NCBI GenBank assembly: GCA_009996555.1
Contig: JAACZX010000096.1
Coordinates: 1 to 8,065 of the forward strand
Source of the DNA: Chitinophagaceae bacterium
Lineage (GTDB): Bacteria; Bacteroidota; Bacteroidia; Chitinophagales; Chitinophagaceae
Direction of reading: 5' to 3'
Length of the DNA: 8,065 nt
The notes under the pieces are model-generated. The model ran no database searches and was not told the origin of the DNA. It saw only the letters and a list, made by a program, of their open reading frames with translations. Position numbers and translations under genes: made by a program. Every line of letters starts with the position of its first letter. Position 1 is the first letter of the stretch. Positions 7,233 through 8,065 of the stretch are shown in pieces.

Positions 7233-8065
7233 ATGAAAGCTAAACATATATCTATCGTTTGTATGGCAGCAGTAATTATTACCGCAGCTGTTTCATGCAA
7301 AAAGTTGACTGAATATAATCCGGGAGGATCAACAGCTGAAGCTGTTTGGAGTACTCCTGAAGGAATGCTCACACTGGTGAATGCATGTTATGCAGACCAG
7401 CGTAATTTTTACGGAAAGGAAGATGCTATTCTGATGACAGAAGGAGGCACTGATATCTGGTTCAACGCAAATAAATCGAACTATGCCAATCAGCTCACAC
7501 GTTATGAAAGTTTTACACCGGCATCAAGCGGTACAAACAGAAATACGTTCCGCACTTTGTACAAAGCACTCAATTTATGTAATGCAGGGATCGACAGGAT
7601 AAAGAATGTAACATACCCAACTGTAGAAGAACGAAACAGAAGAGAAGGTGAGATGCGTTTTATGCGTGCATTTTATCTCTGGCATATTGTAGAGTTTTAT
7701 GGCGGTGTTCGTTTGAAATTAACAGAAACTAAAGAACCTGAATTAACAGCTCAACGGAATACTGTTGCAGAATTTTATGAAGCCATCTTCCAGGATCTTG
7801 AGTTTGCAAAAGAACATTTACCTGTAAGCTGGGGTGCAGAGTACAGCAGGGCTACCAAAAAATCGGCTTATGGTCTTTTGGCAAGAGCTGCTTTATCAAG
7901 AGCATATTACTCAACTGGTGCTGAAGCGCAAACTTATTTTACAAAGGCAAGAGATGTTGCAAAAGAAGCCATTGACAAACGTGTGGATCTGAAAGTTGCA
8001 CTGAATCCTTCTTATACTGCTCTTTGGCTGCCTGCAAATAATAAAAATATAGGTAAGGATAATGG
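7233..8065 (+). CDS. SusD-like surface glycan-binding lipoprotein (3' end missing)
   Basis: 277 codons are visible before the window ends; SusD proteins usually run 480-650 residues, so roughly half is missing. It should bind oligosaccharides at the cell surface and form the lid of the SusC barrel. The start MKAKHISIVCMAAVI leads to the lipobox AVSC with the lipid-accepting Cys at residue 22, followed by KKLTEYNP. EMRFMRAFYLWHIVEFYGGV (140-159) matches the SusD N-terminal signature helix (consensus AEARFLRAxxYFxLVxxYGxVP). SAYGLLARAALSRAYYSTG and the following helix (211-248) match its tetratricopeptide-like repeats. Position 25 bases after susC on the same strand confirms the pairing. No frameshift or stop interrupts the visible part. 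The ligand-binding part cannot be judged. Confidence 0.95.
   Translation, partial: MKAKHISIVCMAAVIITAAVSCKKLTEYNPGGSTAEAVWSTPEGMLTLVNACYADQRNFYGKEDAILMTEGGTDIWFNANKSNYANQLTRYESFTPASSGTNRNTFRTLYKALNLCNAGIDRIKNVTYPTVEERNRREGEMRFMRAFYLWHIVEFYGGVRLKLTETKEPELTAQRNTVAEFYEAIFQDLEFAKEHLPVSWGAEYSRATKKSAYGLLARAALSRAYYSTGAEAQTYFTKARDVAKEAIDKRVDLKVALNPSYTALWLPANNKNIGKDN

Noticed and set aside
1..8065. Search for CRISPR repeats, transposase genes, insertion-sequence ends, tRNA or rRNA genes, defence or phage genes
   Set aside because: None seen. Apart from the 234-base gap and two tiny junctions the window is filled by four PUL genes, so no separate novel system is claimed.

Overview
The window looks like part of a polysaccharide utilisation locus (PUL) from a member of the Bacteroidota. 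The evidence is a SusC-type TonB-dependent transporter followed at once by a SusD-type lipoprotein, both next to secreted carbohydrate-active enzymes. Moderate-to-low GC, A-rich translation starts and a promoter candidate of the TTG...TAnnTTTG kind agree with this. A Chitinophagaceae-like environmental host (order Chitinophagales) is my guess from the feel of the protein sequences; the window alone does not prove it.

Layout, all on the + strand. (1) 1-1296: the 3' part of a family 1 polysaccharide lyase (pectate lyase-like) gene whose start lies upstream of the window. (2) 1298-3949: a complete 883-residue secreted protein that I cannot place in a named family. Its fold order resembles large alpha-glucuronidases: a small N-terminal alpha/beta domain, a TIM-barrel-like region, a helical region and a C-terminal beta-sandwich. 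It starts one base after the lyase stop codon, so the two are almost certainly one transcription unit. (3) 3950-4183: a 234-base AT-rich gap without a credible gene. It holds two weak terminator-like hairpins and a candidate promoter. (4) 4184-7207: a complete SusC-like outer-membrane transporter. (5) 7233-8065: the first 277 codons of a SusD-like surface glycan-binding lipoprotein, cut off by the window end.

Expected teamwork: the lyase cleaves a polyuronide such as pectin by beta-elimination, the unassigned enzyme trims the products or side chains, SusD captures oligosaccharides at the cell surface, and SusC imports them with TonB energy. Pectin as the substrate rests only on the lyase family. 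No regulator (hybrid two-component system, ECF sigma/anti-sigma pair or AraC type) is present, and the SusC has no STN signalling domain. I see no RNA gene, mobile element, CRISPR array or phage gene. The part most likely to be new is the 883-residue enzyme, which may represent an unassigned glycosidase family.
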